Part shown: positions 33,128-44,224 of the stretch, piece after piece
Layout: each line of letters begins with the position of its first letter
How positions within the stretch are numbered: position 1 is the stretch's first letter
From: Pieris napi
Taxonomy: Eukaryota; Arthropoda; Insecta; Lepidoptera; Pieridae
NCBI RefSeq assembly: GCF_905475465.1
Contig: NC_062245.1
Span: 2,170,001 to 2,234,000 of the forward strand
Direction of reading: 5' to 3'
DNA length: 64,000 nucleotides
Notes under the pieces: generated by a model
Databases searched by the model: none
What the model saw: only the letters and a program-made list of their open reading frames with translations
What the model was told of the DNA's origin: nothing
Position numbers and translations under genes: made by a program

Positions 33128-36100
33128 ATGGCTGAAAACGAGGAACTCACTGGACCAGTATCACAAGAAGACATAGAAGCAGCAGAAAAATATAAAAATG
33201 AGGCAAATGAATGTTTTAAAAGTAAGTACGCATTTACTTCTTATTCCGAAATTTTTTTCTATGTCTAAATCTTCATTTTAGTAACTAAATTATGTTCGAA
33301 CTATATACTGATTTTTAAATATTTATTATAACCTCTTTTCCAGAACAACATTACAATAACGCAATTGAATTGTATTCTAAAGCAATAGAAAAGAACCCAA
33401 AAAATGCCATATACTACGGTAATAGGAGTATATCAAATTTAAAACTTGAAAATTTTGGTTATGCCTTGAGTGATGCAACGAAAGCAATAGGTTTGGATAA
33501 AACTTACATTAAGGCCTATTACAGGCGAGCAGCTGCTAATATGTCTTTAGGAAAATATAAGCAAGCGCTTATGGATTTCCAATATGTAAGTAGATATTTT
33601 TGAGAATACATGTCATAGCGCTATTGGTATGAAATGGCTTAATAGAAATTACAGTATACATATTGAATATACTTTTCTATATTCATTCATTAAACATATT
33701 AACTAATGCCAATAATATTGTAATATTTTATCATCTAGAATGCAACATACGCCATCACATACTTACCCTGACTTACACACCATTATATGTCATACACAAA
33801 TTAGGCATACTTAGTTAATGTATTTGTTGCATCTTATTGTTTTTTCATTCCTAAGTTTTATTAATGCTTGAACTTTTTTGTATTAATTTTATATATCATT
33901 TATTCCATCTTTGGTTATATCTATAGTATAATTGGATTTTTGTTATATAGAATTTATTTTAGCAGTAGGAGTACGAAATAAATAAATACTTTATGTTTAA
34001 GAAACAGGAAAATATACAGATATTATTTTTGTAATTCACTCTTGATGAACATACTATCCACAAATAATTTATATTTTTAATATTTATCTTCTCTATATTT
34101 ATTTGTTATATATAATGAATGATGAATAATAAATATGAAATAAATGCCCCATATCAAACCTCTTACAATTTAGTAACATCCATTTCTAGGACAGAAGACT
34201 GATAACATATCTGATAATATCAAAGTACACCCAAATATGAAGATTTTATTTGTAGAATTTGTTTTGTAGGAACAATATTTTATTATTTCGCCTTTGCTAA
34301 TATCACATATTACATATTCTTAGAGTCAGATCAGAAGCTTTTGATATCCTATCCATGATAAATTAACAAAATAAAAATGTAGTTTGTACTGTATTTGTTT
34401 ACTGTACTGTGTACTTTGTTTGATTGATTTTTTTTATTGGCAAGAAAAAATCTCACACATAGATATTTTTGAATCAAAGACATGATGTTTTCGGGAAAAG
34501 TACTGTAACATATTCTAAAAGCCACACATAAAATTTACACATGCTACACATTAGTGTTGTTACAATCATTGTGTTATAGTAGTAATTAAAATAAATCTGT
34601 ACTTAAATGGTTTTCTGTTGTGGTGTGGTTTTATTACGAGTAACACACATTCACACTATATTGTATTTAGTATTAGAAAGTCAGTTTAGTAGAGTTATAT
34701 AATTTTCTCTTACATCTAAGTCACATTATCATTACCTTTCTTCCAGGTCACCAAAGTTAGGCCAAATGACAAAGATGCCAAGTTGAAATATAATGAATGT
34801 AACAAAATAGTTATGAAAATTGCATTTGAAAAAGCAATAGCAGTAGAGAAGAAAGAAGTGAATATAGCTGATTCTATTAATTTAGATTCTATAAGTAAGT
34901 AGTTCCCTTAATTAACTTAAATTTTTAATTGATTTACCGGAACTTAACCTACCATTAAACTTCTGTGACCTTTTAGCATAGTAAGTGTATTCTGAACAAA
35001 TTATTATTTGAATAAATTCAATAACCAAATTAGCATATCAAATTAAGTTTCATTGAAATCAGATTCAATTACTTCTTAATGTAGATTTTTTTTATTTGAG
35101 GCACTGCTTTCTTGCCTTAGTATATATATACAGCTATATTTTCTGGAATGAAATAATGGAACAAAACCTATGAGTCAAAAGTCAGAACTTCACTTGCTTA
35201 TAAAACAAAATCTGGGATTGCCTTATCCACATTTTTGGTTCTTCATATCTTTTTGCTATCATATAATGTATGTATGTATAATGTATATACCTATAAGATA
35301 TTTTTAATTTGCGTATTTTGTTGTGGTGACTGCATTCTTTTTCGGTATTTGTAATTTTTGTGTATGGTGAACTGGCTGTTTGTGAATTATCTATTCAATA
35401 AAAAACACTGTGTGTTGAACATATAACATGTTGTGTATATAAACTATAAGTCATTAATAGCACTAACATTGTAGGTAGTTTAAACAATAATTATTACTAC
35501 ATAGTATGAACTCGCACAATAGATATAATTATTGTGAAATATATTCATATACATTTCATAAATTTTCAGCTATTGAAGATGAATATGTGGGTCCAAGTCT
35601 GGAAGATGGAAAGGTTACTCTCAAGTTTGTGACTGAACTAATGAAGTTCTATGAACATCAAAAGAAGCTTCATAAGAAATATGCATATAAAGTAAGTTTT
35701 TATTGTAGATATAACAGGAAATTCTGTAATTTACAAGTATCTTACATTTCGACGGCTCATTGGTCTAGTGGTTAGTACCCCTGACTGTGAATCCATGGGT
35801 CCCGGGTTCGATCCCCGGCTGAGACAAACATCGATGTGATGAGCATTTGGTGTTGTGCTTAGGTCTTGGGTGTTTAAATATGTATTTATATGTCTATCTA
35901 TCTAAAATATGTATGTTTATCCGTTGCCTAGTACCCATAACACAAGCTTCACCAGCTTAGCATGGGACTAGGTCAATTTGTGTGAATTTACCAATAAAAA
36001 AAATATTTAAAAAAATCTTGGTTGTTGCTAAAATTATCACTAAATGTTTATTGTCTTACATTAAAATCATTATTGTTTACTTAATTTACTTTAAATATAT

Positions 36101-37264
36101 ACAAGAAAATATCAAAATTTGTAACAAGTTTACCTTAATTGAAACAGTTATGGTGCCTAAAAAATCTAGGTTATCAACAATAGCTTGGCTTTGATTATAC
36201 TAAAGTTACATATAAAATAATACAATTAATATAACAGTAAATGAATAATATAATTTTACCACTAATAACTGTTATTATTTCTTTATAGTTAGCATAAACT
36301 AAAATATTAACACAAGCAAGCAAGTCAGTTTATAAACCTTTGAGTATATTAAAACTTGCCTAATTTCTAGAGAATATAAATTATCATTTATAAATTACCT
36401 GTTCATTTATAATTGACACATACTATGGAAGTTTAATAAAAATGCCATGTTATCTGTTTTCGTCAAGCACAAAGAAACTGAATATTCATCATCAATAATT
36501 ATTTTCCAGATACTAATAGATGTCAAAGCATATCTTCAAAAACAGCCGTCTCTAGTAGACATCAAAGTGGAGGATGATAAAAAGTTCACCGTATGTGGAG
36601 ACATTCATGGCCAGTACTACGATTTAATGAACATATTTAAACTTAATGGATTACCTTCGGAGAGCAATCCTTACTTGTTTAACGGTGACTTTGTTGACCG
36701 CGGCTCATTTAGTGTTGAATGTATATTTACCTTATTCAGTTTTAAGTTGTTGTATCCGGACCACTTCTTTATGTCTAGAGGTAAGTTATATTAAGAATTT
36801 ACATTAATTTACAATGTTGTGTTTGTAGGCTGACTATTTCTAGGGCAGTATATCTTGATTTTAAGACTTGTTTTTTTTTAACTGGAATGAAACTCAGGAC
36901 TTTCAGATAAATCACGATGGGTTTTCCACTCATACTCTCAGCCGCAACTGGTTTCAGAAACATGCTACAAGCCTGAATTAGCTAAAGTGTGAAAAATGTG
37001 AAGTTTTTAACTGACATATTGTAATTTATGGTTTTATAGTTGTGCTTTATACTACTTTTATTACATACATATTATATGTACTAAAAATATATATATTTTA
37101 TTATAGTATATTATTATTTTTCGCATGATTTTAGTAGCTTGCAGCTCTTGTCCGCTGTCAAAATGTCAAACAGAATAGAATAAAATAGGTTTGACAGATT
37201 TTATAACTAGATTTTAGTCTGACTTACCGTTATATATTTTAGTAGTTGTTTAATATTTCCTCAT

Positions 37265-37301
<37 letters not shown>

Positions 37302-40300
37302 TATATAATTCTACTGTACGTGTGTATGTCACTGAACTCCTCTTAAACGGCTGGACCGATTTTAATTGATTTTTTGTATGCGTGATGATTCACAAATCAG
37401 CCCGGCAGATGGCGCTGCAATCGGTATCTGGGTTATTTATCTATACTCCAACTAAATAGCTGGTTTTTCAGGTACCAGTCTCGGATAGCTTAACTGGTAG
37501 AGCTCTTGGCGCGTAAACAAACGATCTGGGTTCGATTCCTAGTCTGAGCCGTCCGAATTATTTTTGTTTGCCGAAAAAGATTTCCAAGTTCTAACGACTG
37601 TCGGGTCCAATAGTTATTTATAAATTCTTGTACAATATTTATTGAAAATTCTCTCGTAATTCCTTTTTCAGGAAACCACGAAACGCTAGACATGAACAGG
37701 GTATATGGTTTCCGTGGCGAAGTAACCTCTAAATACTCATCACAAATGGCTGATCTCTTCACTGAGGTGTATCATTGGCTGCCATTAGCCCATTGCATTA
37801 ATTCGCGTGTGATTGTGATGCATGGAGGTCTATTCTCGAAGGACGACATCACGCTCGATGATATCCGCAAAGTGGAGAGGAATAGGGAACCGCCAGAAGA
37901 TGGTAAGTTCTCTAAGCTCCTTATAATTAACTATGAAGAATATATGTTGTTCTAGACGCAACTTATTAAAATATTCATTTATTCATGTAATTAATACACA
38001 CATATGAACCTAAGTGAAAAAAAAAGGGTGCGTGTACTTATGTACGCGCGTAAAGTTATACTTCTTTGGCATTATTAAAAATAGTTTTTGATTGCATGCA
38101 AATAATTTATTACAATTAAATAATCAAAGACTGGAAAAGGAGTCATTATAGTCAATAAAGTTCAGTTTACATTTGAAAAATTAAATAAATAAATATTTAT
38201 TATTATTCTCTTACATTAAGTGTAACATAAATTCTATTATTATTCGAAGGTTGTTTTTAAATTATGTCCAAAGCCGTAGCATCTTCCGTGGGCAACTTCA
38301 TTCTGTTAATTTTATGTCACGGTGCGCGCGCATCATGAAATTTCACTCTCATCAATTTTTCATAACGCGCCTACAGAAGTATAACTTCAAAAATATATGC
38401 GTCTATGTATGCCGTATAAAAAAAAATCTACAGTTCTTAAATCAAGGTCGTAGAACGAATGAGAAGAACTCGCAATAAATTCCGCCACGCTTTCAGATTG
38501 CATTTTTTTTTAATTTTGCCACCGTTACATCTGCGTTCAGAGATTTTATTCTGAATTGTAGTATTGTGTATCGCCAAAAGTACCTATTTAGTGCTGAGTT
38601 GATCTGAATTTGGCTGGTGTAGTAAATTATAACTCAAAAATATCGACAGTATATTATCTATTGATTAAGACTTAGTTTTAATGTAATTCTCTGTAAATAA
38701 ATAATGTTCGGCTAAAAAATGGCATAAATGTATAGGATATCTCCTGTTAAAGTGAATTTTGCAATTATGCGTTCTAGTCAAGATTTATCAACTAAAAGGT
38801 TCAGTTTAAATGACCTGCATTTTTCTTCTTCATTCTAAATATATTATATACCCTTAGTAAGTAAGCTGAATTGTTAACTTATGCCTATTGCCATTCATTC
38901 ATTCATTTCATTCATCATTCATTCATTCATTTCATTTCATGAAAATACCAGGCGGGAGCAGAATTAGTTGATTCAAATACACACGTGTTCCTTTTATTAA
39001 TTAAAGTATGGTTTTAATTGACTTATGTTTATTTCTTGTTAATTAGATGAATGTCAAACTAAATGATTAATATAATTTAAAAAAATATAGCATTACAAAT
39101 TTAAAACACTATTATTCCAGGTATAATGTGCGAGCTGCTCTGGTCAGACCCTCAGCCCATGGAAGGCAGGTCCCCATCCAGAAGGGGCGTGGGCTGCCAG
39201 TTCGGCCCTGACGTCACAGCCGCATTCCTTAAAACCAACAAGTTGGATTATGTCATACGAAGTCACGAGGTCAAAAATGACGGGTACGAGGTCGCGCACG
39301 ACGGGAAGTGTATCACGGTCTTCTCGGCGCCTAATTATTGGTACGTCATATTTTTTATTTAATGAATTCATTATTTTATTAATCACATTTTGTCGTTGCA
39401 CGTGATCCCAAGATTGCTACATCAGCGCTCAATATCCGCTATTGAAAGAACTACTTACATAAACGTAATTATTTCCGAACCAATTCGACTTAGGGTCCTT
39501 CAAGAAAAGAGCGTACCAATTCTTAAAAGGCCGGCAGCGCGCTTGCGAGCCTTAAAGTTACAGAGTACAGGTGCTGTAGGTTTAAGACCCAAAACCGACG
39601 TTGGTAAGGAAATAGAAACAGACTGAAGCTAAAAGCAAGGAGGGCAATTGTCTAAAAAAAATTGTCATCGTTAGTTACACGTAGCGTATTAAATAAGCTA
39701 TACTCTGATTTTTAATTCCGTAGAATTCTGACTAACTTTTTGGCCAGGCACATTTTTCAGTTTCAAATTGAGTCTGAACATCTACATTTTATTTGTTAGT
39801 GAATGAATCAATTTTATTAAATTCGGTGGTCCACATTAAAAGTGATTTTACGGCGAGTTGTAATTACGTCCATTTACATCACAAACAGTAAAAAACGCAA
39901 AAGTAAAGATAACCTTTTTATTTTTTTTAAATGTTTACTAACCCTGGAATTAGTAGGCAGTGATGCCAGGTAAAGAATAAATTAAAGTAATTGAAGTTAA
40001 TTCGATATATTGTTCGTGATATTGAAATATTTATTTTTTTATTAGGTCACTTGACTAAGTAAATATTTAGAATTACCGTTTTGATAGAACATAAAAAATA
40101 CGTCGCATTTTTGAAGTGAAACTTCTTTATCGGGGTTGGAAAAAAATTTAGTGTTACATTTTCTCGTTACGCGTCACATTTTTCGGTTACGCGCCATGTT
40201 GCTTTTTGAAGTCAAACTTCTTTATCGGCGTTGGAATGAAAGTTCTTTATCGACGTATGGGAGAAATTTTGTAGCAAATCGTCACGTTTTTATTTATTAT

Positions 40301-40954
40301 TTATTAGTTATTATTCGACACTTAATATTTTAATGACAATTAAATACATTAAATTCCTAATATTCCTTTTTCCGTCCCTCTAAGTATCGGAAATCTAAAC
40401 TTAAAGATTAGTTTGCCACAGAAGTTTCACTTCTGACATGTGTACTTTGTACACACACACTTTTTTTTGTTTAATTCATAATGGGTCAAATTGGTCCCTT
40501 TTTCGAAGGCGAACTTTTTTGTAGCAACACTTATGAATGTCAGAATTGTACATGCGTATAAGCTATTTCTGTTTTACGTTATAGTGACACAATGGGGAAC
40601 CTGGGAGCATTCATAACTATGAACGGGAAGGACCTCAAACCCAACTTCACGACGTATGAAGCTGTTGTAAGTATTGATATGGATTTTTTATGAAAATAAC
40701 TCTTGATTGACAAAACCTTGACATTACAATTTAATTCCTTAAAACAGTTTTTCTAAGGGATACGATACGATATAAGATACATGGAGGGGGGTCAATAATC
40801 TCCAAAAATTGCGTTACGTAATACTTGAACAAAAATATCCTGTTATCGTCCTTTAAATATTGTTTTAAAGAAATGTACTTAATTCACTTTTCAGCCTCAT
40901 CCGGACGTGAAAGCTATGGCGTACGCGAACTCAGTTCTCAGCATGCTCTACTAA
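33128..40954 (+). CDS. PpD3: Serine/threonine-protein phosphatase 5 (TPR plus PPP catalytic domain)
   Basis: Nine exons: 33128-33221, 33344-33585, 34747-34894, 35570-35691, 36510-36780, 37672-37902, 39121-39340, 40585-40666, 40895-40954. They join in frame to about 489 residues, close to the usual 480-500 for PP5. Residues about 20-125 form three TPR repeats (EAADKYKNEAN-like start AAEKYKNEANECFK; YGNRSISNLKL; AYYRRAAANMSLG) that in the family bind the Hsp90 C-terminus. The linker has TIEDEYVGPSLEDGKVTLKF. The catalytic core carries the PPP motifs GDIHG, GDFVDRG, GNHE, HGGLF, RSHEV and SAPNYCD. The family product is a metal-dependent Ser/Thr phosphatase acting on kinases and nuclear receptors with Hsp90. 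The exon 7-8 junction splits the Cys codon of NYCD. A possible AATAAA is at 41957-41962. The symbol is that of the Drosophila orthologue. Confidence 0.97.
35750..35990 (+). mobile_element. tRNA-derived SINE in PP5 intron 4
   Basis: It starts GACGGCTCATTGGTCTAGTGG (A box) and has GGGTTCGATCCCC (B box) about 45 nt on, followed by a 170-nt tail containing TAGCATGGGACTAGGTCAAT. The head is tRNA-like but joined to a SINE body, so a free tRNA gene is unlikely. Confidence 0.7.
37262..37311. repeat. (TA)n microsatellite in PP5 intron 5
   Basis: A run of alternating TA with one interruption (ACATATATA). It directly precedes a repeat-like stretch with GGCTGGACCGATTTTAATTG, a phrase common in lepidopteran dispersed repeats. 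Confidence 0.8.
37470..37560 (+). mobile_element. tRNA-like SINE head in PP5 intron 5
   Basis: ATAGCTTAACTGGTAGAGC (A box) and GGGTTCGATTCCTAG (B box) are 45 nt apart and closed by GTCTGAGC, pairing weakly with TCTCGGA upstream. It probably belongs to a short SINE. The overlapping antisense ORF is a shadow. Confidence 0.5.
38016..38395. repeat. Dispersed about 400-bp element, copy 2 (PP5 intron 6)
   Basis: Near-identical to 25560-25985, in the same orientation: the GGGTGCGTGTACTTATGTAC start, AATAGTTTTTGATTGCATGC, and the end CATAACGCGCCTACAGAAGT. It lacks three bases in the left inverted end. Confidence 0.8.
38888..38942. repeat. CATT/TTCA simple repeat
   Basis: Imperfect tetranucleotide array (ATTCATTCATTTCATTCATC) in PP5 intron 6. 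Confidence 0.75.
40090..40460. mobile_element. MITE related to the element at 45231-45730
   Basis: The left end TTGAAGTGAAACTTCTTTAT and the right end AGAAGTTTCACTTCTGACATG are inverted. The right 130 bp (TGACAATTAAATACATTAAA onward, then CGGAAATCTAAACTT) matches 45557-45728. It lies in PP5 intron 7. The GAAGT-x-A-x-ACTTCTTT end resembles that of the 25560/38016 family, suggesting distant kinship. Confidence 0.65.
40788..40832. repeat. Single arm of the MITE family at 132-422
   Basis: GGGGGGTCAATAATCTCCAA followed by AAATTGCGTTACGTAATACT matches the right end of the element at 132-422. No second arm is seen nearby. Confidence 0.7.
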
Positions 40955-42297
40955 ACACGGTCTGGTGAACGAGCAATTGTTAGCGGCCTTATTGGGCGAT
41001 TGATCACATTTTGCCGCCTTTACATTTTCATTAACGTAAATAGACAATTTTATCCAATGGTATTAATAATGAACTAAACTTTACTTTGGGAGTAGTCAAG
41101 TGGAGGTACTCATAACGGCATGTTATAAAAGATCGACCTTAGTATTGATGTTATTTCCAGGTAACTATGGTAACGAAAGCCGCGCTATTTTTATCAAAAC
41201 CTCCAAAATATATCTGATTTCTACCTTAAATGAATTTCTCTTCCCAGTGTTTTGCGTATTATTAAAGAAACATGGCGAATCTTGTCACAATTGAAATTCT
41301 AGTCGTAAAATGAATTTTGGGTTGGAACAATAATTTTTAACCACCGTTTTATTTACACAGGTATCCCTGTACAGGGTTACCATGCTGAAATATTAACTAT
41401 ATTTAATATGTATATAACGTAAAAACACTACAAAAATAGTGACAGAATCTAGTAGATTCCAATAGTTTTAATAATAATACAAATTTTATAGTATTTTTAC
41501 GTTATAAATAATATCTAGTTCAAATATTTCCATGCAGTGTTGTATTGGTATTCGGTCTTCCTGTTTCACGATAATATGATTAAACGCCTATGTTATGTTG
41601 CTACTCAACTTTAAATAAAAATAGATAAATATTACTTAATAACTATTTAGGGTTGAATGACACGTGGTTTATTATTAATGGCATTGCGATTGTTATAAAC
41701 GTCATACTCCACGATCTGTCAATTGATAAGGTTTGACATTTGACAGTGCTCAAGATTCTGTCATCAGTTTATATGGTTGATCGTATTGATTTTGTCGTTT
41801 TGTTTTATTTTTAAGGTGTATTTGTAGAAAGGTACAATTATGTTTAATCAAATGAGGTCACTTTTTTTTCTGTACATAATGCGATTGTACGTGAATGCAT
41901 TTTTTGTACATTCTAAGTTTTTAAATGTTGCCATTATTTTATTTCAATATTGATGCAATAAAGTCTTTTTTAGTTATTTGTTTTTATTTTTTTTCACCTT
42001 ATTTTTTATGCGGCTCATTAGTTTTTGTAAATAAAATCGAAATCATGATTTGAACTACAATTGTACTCGGGCAATAACAAACGAATTTTCGTGACCAAGA
42101 TTCGAAAATTAGCTTTATTGTATTGTAAAATTAAAATGAGTATTATTAAGTATAAATGCTTACATTTTTAAGAAAGGAAATATTTTTCTCATCTTAAGTC
42201 TAAGAATTTATAAGAAATTCCGAAGAAAACCGGTGATTTGACAAGTGCCTTGTATGAATTTGAGACAAAATATGAAAGAAGCTTAATATGGTAAACA

Positions 42298-42882
42298 GTC
42301 AAACCTGGATAAGCGAGAGTTCAAGGAAGCACAATCTCATTCTCGCTTATAGAGGTTTCTTACTAATACGAGTTTCTCGCTAATGCAGGTACATGGGCAG
42401 CGTTTCTCTCTTATAGAGCAGACCCAGCAATAACAAGTCACATAGTCACAGTATATACTTTATTTAGAACTTATTTACACTTTAAAAAATCCGTCATTTT
42501 CGTTTGGGTATTAGTATTTTGAATGGTTTTATGTAACTCATAAACTATGGTAGGAAGTTCCACGAAAGTTAAGAATGAGTCATAAAATAGCAGATGTTAA
42601 TTTTGTTTAGTCATTTGTTACTGTATGTGTGTATCTTTTATGTATGTATGTATGTATTTTTATTGTAGCTATAGTTCCTCCTAAATAATATAAATAAAAA
42701 AGCTCGACTGTCGCTTATAGAGGTATAGATAAGTAGTAGTCTCACTTATGGAGGTCCATGAGGGAAAAACTACTCTCTCTTACAGAGATTTCTGTTTCTC
42801 GCTAATAGAGGTTTTGGGAGCCTAAAATGACGGGTCCCTGACGGGACCTATCCAGTTCTCACTTACCCAGGTTTGACTGTAT
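42298..42882. mobile_element. pogo/Tigger-like MITE
   Basis: The ends CAGTCAAACCTGGATAAGCG and, inverted, CACTTACCCAGGTTTGACTG match, flanked by TA on the right and AA (one change) on the left. Sub-terminal words of the form CTCGCTTATAGAGGTTTC recur five or more times inside. The CAGT ends and TA target fit the Tc1-mariner/pogo group. There is no transposase. Confidence 0.7.
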
Positions 42883-43892
42883 TCCAAAAGAATCTTGTAA
42901 CCAAAAACGGTAGGTGCGTCGTTTACTAAGGTCAATATACCTAGATACTTCTACCTACCTACCCAAACTTCAAACATACAAGAATCTATCGTAATAGAAT
43001 AGCTCCGATGATTTTAGTATGGAGAATTTAAACGGAACATTGATTGTGCACCCATATACTTTATTTTTACGAATCTAATTATGTAGCAAACTATGAATAA
43101 AATAGAAAATCAATAAAATCGCAATGATGTAGCCCTATCGGGAGTTTAAGAAAGTATTAAGCTCTAACATAAATACGCTCTGCCGTTAACGCACACGCAA
43201 AACAGAGTACGTATTAACAAGTTGTTATTGTAACTACCAACTAACAAAACAACATAAAAATTTGAATCTGTTTCATGTGCTAATTTAAAGTTTTGGATAT
43301 ATATTTTTTTTTAATTTCATTGAAATAACGCATAGCTATCAAATGTTACTCGTCACGTCACCATAAACCCGCGAATATTTTGAACTCAAAAACTAAAAGG
43401 CACTTGTCTAATGTATTCATAAAAATAAAGGGTCTTCAAAAACGTGCTTAACCTTATTAAATATTTTGTCTTTAACACTCTTCTTGAAAATGAAAGTGAC
43501 AAAACTTTATTAACGCTTATAGTACGTTAGATAACGCTAGTGTAAGTATATCCACGTCGAGGGAAAAGTGGCGTTCAAGGTCACGAATTTGGATAACTAG
43601 AAAGTAGGTATTTCAAAACAGCTTTGGTGCTTAAATTAGTACATTAAATATGAAGGTATTTAGAGAGCAATAAGGTTGTATTAGTTGATGAGCATATCAG
43701 AACAATATTGTAGATAGGGTTTGATTGACATAATATATTGTTAAATTTGTACGTTGTTTTTTATTCGATTTTTCCCACATTTTGAGTAACTACGTGAGCT
43801 AAACTACTACACTTTAAATAGAAAATCACACAGCGTTTAGCAAAGGATACTGATCGCCTAGATATCGTATTTTTTCAGGTTTTGACTATTCC

Positions 43893-44053
43893 TGGAGTCT
43901 CTAGTATAGTCTAGTAGAGTCCCTAGTATAGTCTAGTAGAGTCCCTAGTATAGTCTAGTAGAGTCCCTAGTATAGTCTAGTAGAGTCCCTAGTATAGTCT
44001 AGTAGAGTCCCTAGTATAGTCTAGTAGAGTCCCTAGTATAGTCTATAGAGTAT
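43893..44053. repeat. 22-bp minisatellite, about seven copies
   Basis: The unit GAGTCCCTAGTATAGTCTAG plus TA is repeated in tandem with almost no variation; the first copy has TCT for CCC and the last is degenerate. It contains the internal palindrome-like words CTAGTATAG and CTAG. Confidence 0.95.
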
Positions 44054-44224
44054 ATAATATAATAGAGTCTCAGTATCTTTTTTGGGATTTCAATCAGAGA
44101 CTTCATGATCTGATAAACATGGAATCACGAGAGTAGGTATTGAGTTTAAAATAAATTGCAACAACAAAGTGTTTGAAGTAAAAAACGTTATAATTGAACA
44201 ACATTTATTTAAATATGGTTGATA

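Larger units (their letters stand above)
40955..44224. other. Intergenic DNA between PP5 and the secreted-protein gene
   Basis: It contains the PP5 3' UTR (length uncertain), an inverted repeat at 41411-41511 (ATAACGTAAAAACACTA and its complement), a pogo-like MITE and a minisatellite. No coding region is supported. Confidence 0.5.

Noticed and set aside
35751..35823. Candidate tRNA gene
   Set aside because: A and B boxes are present, but the acceptor stem is weak and a SINE body follows without a terminator.
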